From the NCBI GenBank assembly GCA_030433055.1, contig JAUILJ010000513.1, positions 1 through 6,193 on the forward strand: DNA of 6,193 nucleotides, in the 5' to 3' direction. The notes below the pieces were generated by a model that saw nothing but the letters and a program-made list of their open reading frames with translations, was not told the origin of the DNA and did not search any database. Below, in pieces: positions 5,231 through 6,193 of the stretch. The position numbers and the translations under genes are program-made. Source of the DNA: Polyangia bacterium. GTDB taxonomy: Bacteria > Myxococcota_A > Polyangia > Polyangiales > Polyangiaceae. Positions within the stretch are counted from its first letter, which is position 1. Every line of letters starts with the position of its first letter.

Positions 5231-6079
5231 CTAGCGCGTGTGCTGATACCAGGCCGCGAGTCTGCTCGCAGGGACCCCTGCGGCGTAGAGCGCGGGGAAG
5301 AGGTTCACGAGCAGCGTATCCCTGAATGGATGCGCCAGGAAGCGCCGGCCACTGACCAGAATGCGACTGGGTACCGTGCGGATACGTCCAAGGCGGCGGA
5401 GCCGACGGGAGAACTCGAGGTCCTCCATCAGCGGCTGCTGTGGGTAGCCTCCCGCGCGCTCGAACTGCTCCCGGGTCAGAAACAGGCCCTGATCTCCGTA
5501 GGGCAACGCGGTGTAGCGGGAGCGCAGATCCGCCAGGTGGAGCCACCACGCCGGCGAACCAGCGGTTGGCCCATCGAGTCTCGCGTCCTCGATGTGCCAG
5601 GTCCTGAATGCACCGGCTACGACGCCAGGTTCCTTGAGCGTGCGATGGATCCAGTAGGCGCTGTCTCGCGGCGGCAAACAATCCGCATGGATAAAGAGTA
5701 GCAGACTCCCCGAGGCTTGAGCCGCTCCACGATTGAGCTGACCTGCCCGCCCGGCGGCGCCGTCGACGACCCGAATCGACCCCGCAAACGAGCTGCGCCG
5801 CGCGAGCTCCTGGGTACCGTCGCTGCTCCCGCCGTCACTGACGATCACCTCGCTGACGCCGTTGAGTCGCCCCAGCCATTCGAGCAACGTCCCGATCCGC
5901 TTGGCTTCGTTCAGAGTGGGCACGATCACGCTCAAGCCTGGTTGCTGCCCGAGCTCCTCGCGCTTGACTGCACCGCGCCTGACTGCACCGCGCTTGACTG
6001 CACCGCGCTTGACTGCATCGCGCCTGACTGCATCGCGCTGCCGGTCGCCTTGAAGTCGGGTTCGGGGGAGAGGCGCCAC
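5231..6079 (-). CDS. Family 2 glycosyltransferase, TIGR04283 type
   Basis: The product is predicted to transfer a sugar from a nucleotide-sugar donor; acceptor and pathway are unknown. The GT-A core begins with LSVIVPTLNEA (49-59), followed by SDGGSSDGT (81-89), GRAGQLNRGA (110-119), LLFIHADC (127-134, the metal-binding position), YGDQGLF (194-200) and PLMEDLEFSRRLRRLG (216-231). This order is typical of TIGR04283, the rSAM/selenodomain-associated transferase 2 family. The C-terminus (FPALYAAGVPASRLAAWY) looks complete. The GTG at 6079 gives 282 aa with an extra ~48-residue arginine-rich N-terminus made largely of (K/R)R(G/D)AV repeats. A TTG at 5935 would give the usual family N-terminus (234 aa) and may be the true start; neither has a good Shine-Dalgarno. 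The gene is convergent with ribBA, with ten bases between the stops. Confidence 0.85.
   Translation of the reverse strand: MAPLPRTRLQGDRQRDAVRRDAVKRGAVKRGAVRRGAVKREELGQQPGLSVIVPTLNEAKRIGTLLEWLGRLNGVSEVIVSDGGSSDGTQELARRSSFAGSIRVVDGAAGRAGQLNRGAAQASGSLLLFIHADCLPPRDSAYWIHRTLKEPGVVAGAFRTWHIEDARLDGPTAGSPAWWLHLADLRSRYTALPYGDQGLFLTREQFERAGGYPQQPLMEDLEFSRRLRRLGRIRTVPSRILVSGRRFLAHPFRDTLLVNLFPALYAAGVPASRLAAWYQHTR
5959..6033. repeat. Five 15-bp tandem repeats at the 5' end of the glycosyltransferase gene
   Basis: The unit CGCGCTTGACTGCAC on the plus strand occurs five times without spacers, at 5959, 5974, 5989, 6004 and 6019; a sixth fragment (CGCGCT) follows. Units differ only at the 6th (T/C) and 15th (C/T) bases, all transitions. 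Because 15 is a multiple of three, copy-number changes keep the reading frame. On the minus strand it encodes five copies of (K/R)R(G/D)AV if the GTG at 6079 is used, or lies in the untranslated leader if TTG 5935 is used. Confidence 0.9.
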
Positions 6080-6088
6080 GCATCGGCT

Positions 6089-6193
6089 TTAGCAGGCCAC
6101 CCAGACCCAACGTCCAGCGGGAACACGCTTTGGCAACGCCGTGTTGTGGTCCAACCACCAGGGGGCTGGAGCCCGCGCGCCCCAGGGGCTGAG
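6089..6193 (-). CDS. Possible C-terminus of an upstream minus-strand gene (partial, cut by right edge)
   Basis: Reading the minus strand from the right edge gives 34 open codons ending in TAA (6091-6089), with a Trp/Pro-rich end (APAPWWLDHNTALPKR, then VPAGRWVWVAC). The stop lies nine bases before the GTG at 6079, a spacing typical of operons, which would explain why no promoter is seen for the glycosyltransferase. I do not recognise the protein. Thirty-four codons are too few to be sure it is coding; if the transferase starts at TTG 5935 the gap is 153 bases and the operon argument weakens. Confidence 0.3.
   Translation of the reverse strand, partial: LSPWGARAPAPWWLDHNTALPKRVPAGRWVWVAC

Noticed and set aside
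5205..5240. Bidirectional terminator between ribBA and the glycosyltransferase gene
   Set aside because: Only a 4-bp stem (GAAG/CTTC) can be drawn, too weak to call.
5959..6033. CRISPR array
   Set aside because: The units are 15 bases long and directly adjacent with no spacers, so this is a simple tandem repeat.
1..6193. Mobile element, phage or defence system
   Set aside because: No transposase, integrase, toxin-antitoxin, nuclease or terminal inverted repeat was seen, despite the tRNA end at the left edge.

Overview
The window looks like chromosomal DNA from a GC-rich myxobacterium (phylum Myxococcota, perhaps Polyangiales). The support is a C-terminal GCGC plus hydrophobic plus arginine tail of the MYXO-CTERM type, a MopE-like acidic DDDCNG motif, Gly/Thr/Ser-rich exported proteins, GC-rich third codon positions and long antisense open frames. 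I see no transposase, integrase, CRISPR array or phage gene. The placement is inference from family hallmarks, not from a database comparison.

Layout, left to right. Bases 1-24 are the 3' end of a tRNA (T-arm, acceptor 3' strand, discriminator A) cut by the window edge, followed at once by a 13-bp hairpin (27-58) that probably ends its transcript. A plus-strand gene (219-1847) encodes an exported cysteine-rich surface protein with a DUF4114-like region and a MYXO-CTERM anchor. A 501-base stretch without a confident gene follows (1848-2348). Next is a plus-strand lipoprotein gene (2349-3986) with a DUF1565/beta-helix-like region and very glycine-rich segments. After an 85-base gap holding a 16-bp palindrome and an 8-bp hairpin comes a ribBA-type riboflavin gene (4072-5220). 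Ten bases further on it meets a convergent minus-strand family 2 glycosyltransferase of the TIGR04283 type (5231-6079), whose 5' end contains five 15-bp tandem repeats. A possible C-terminus of another minus-strand gene (6089-6193) lies 9 bases upstream of it and runs off the right edge.

Functionally the window is a patchwork: a translation gene end, two separate cell-envelope display proteins, one housekeeping vitamin gene and a glycosyltransferase. The two envelope proteins use different anchors (a sorted C-terminal tail versus an N-terminal lipid), but nothing in the sequence shows that they work together.

The most notable observation is the riboflavin enzyme. Its GTP cyclohydrolase II half keeps the zinc cysteines but has lost or altered the EGRG and DTVEAN motifs, as in RibBX-type proteins. 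Its dihydroxybutanone-phosphate synthase half has glutamine where the metal-binding histidine of the GHT motif is expected. I found no clear new multi-gene system here.
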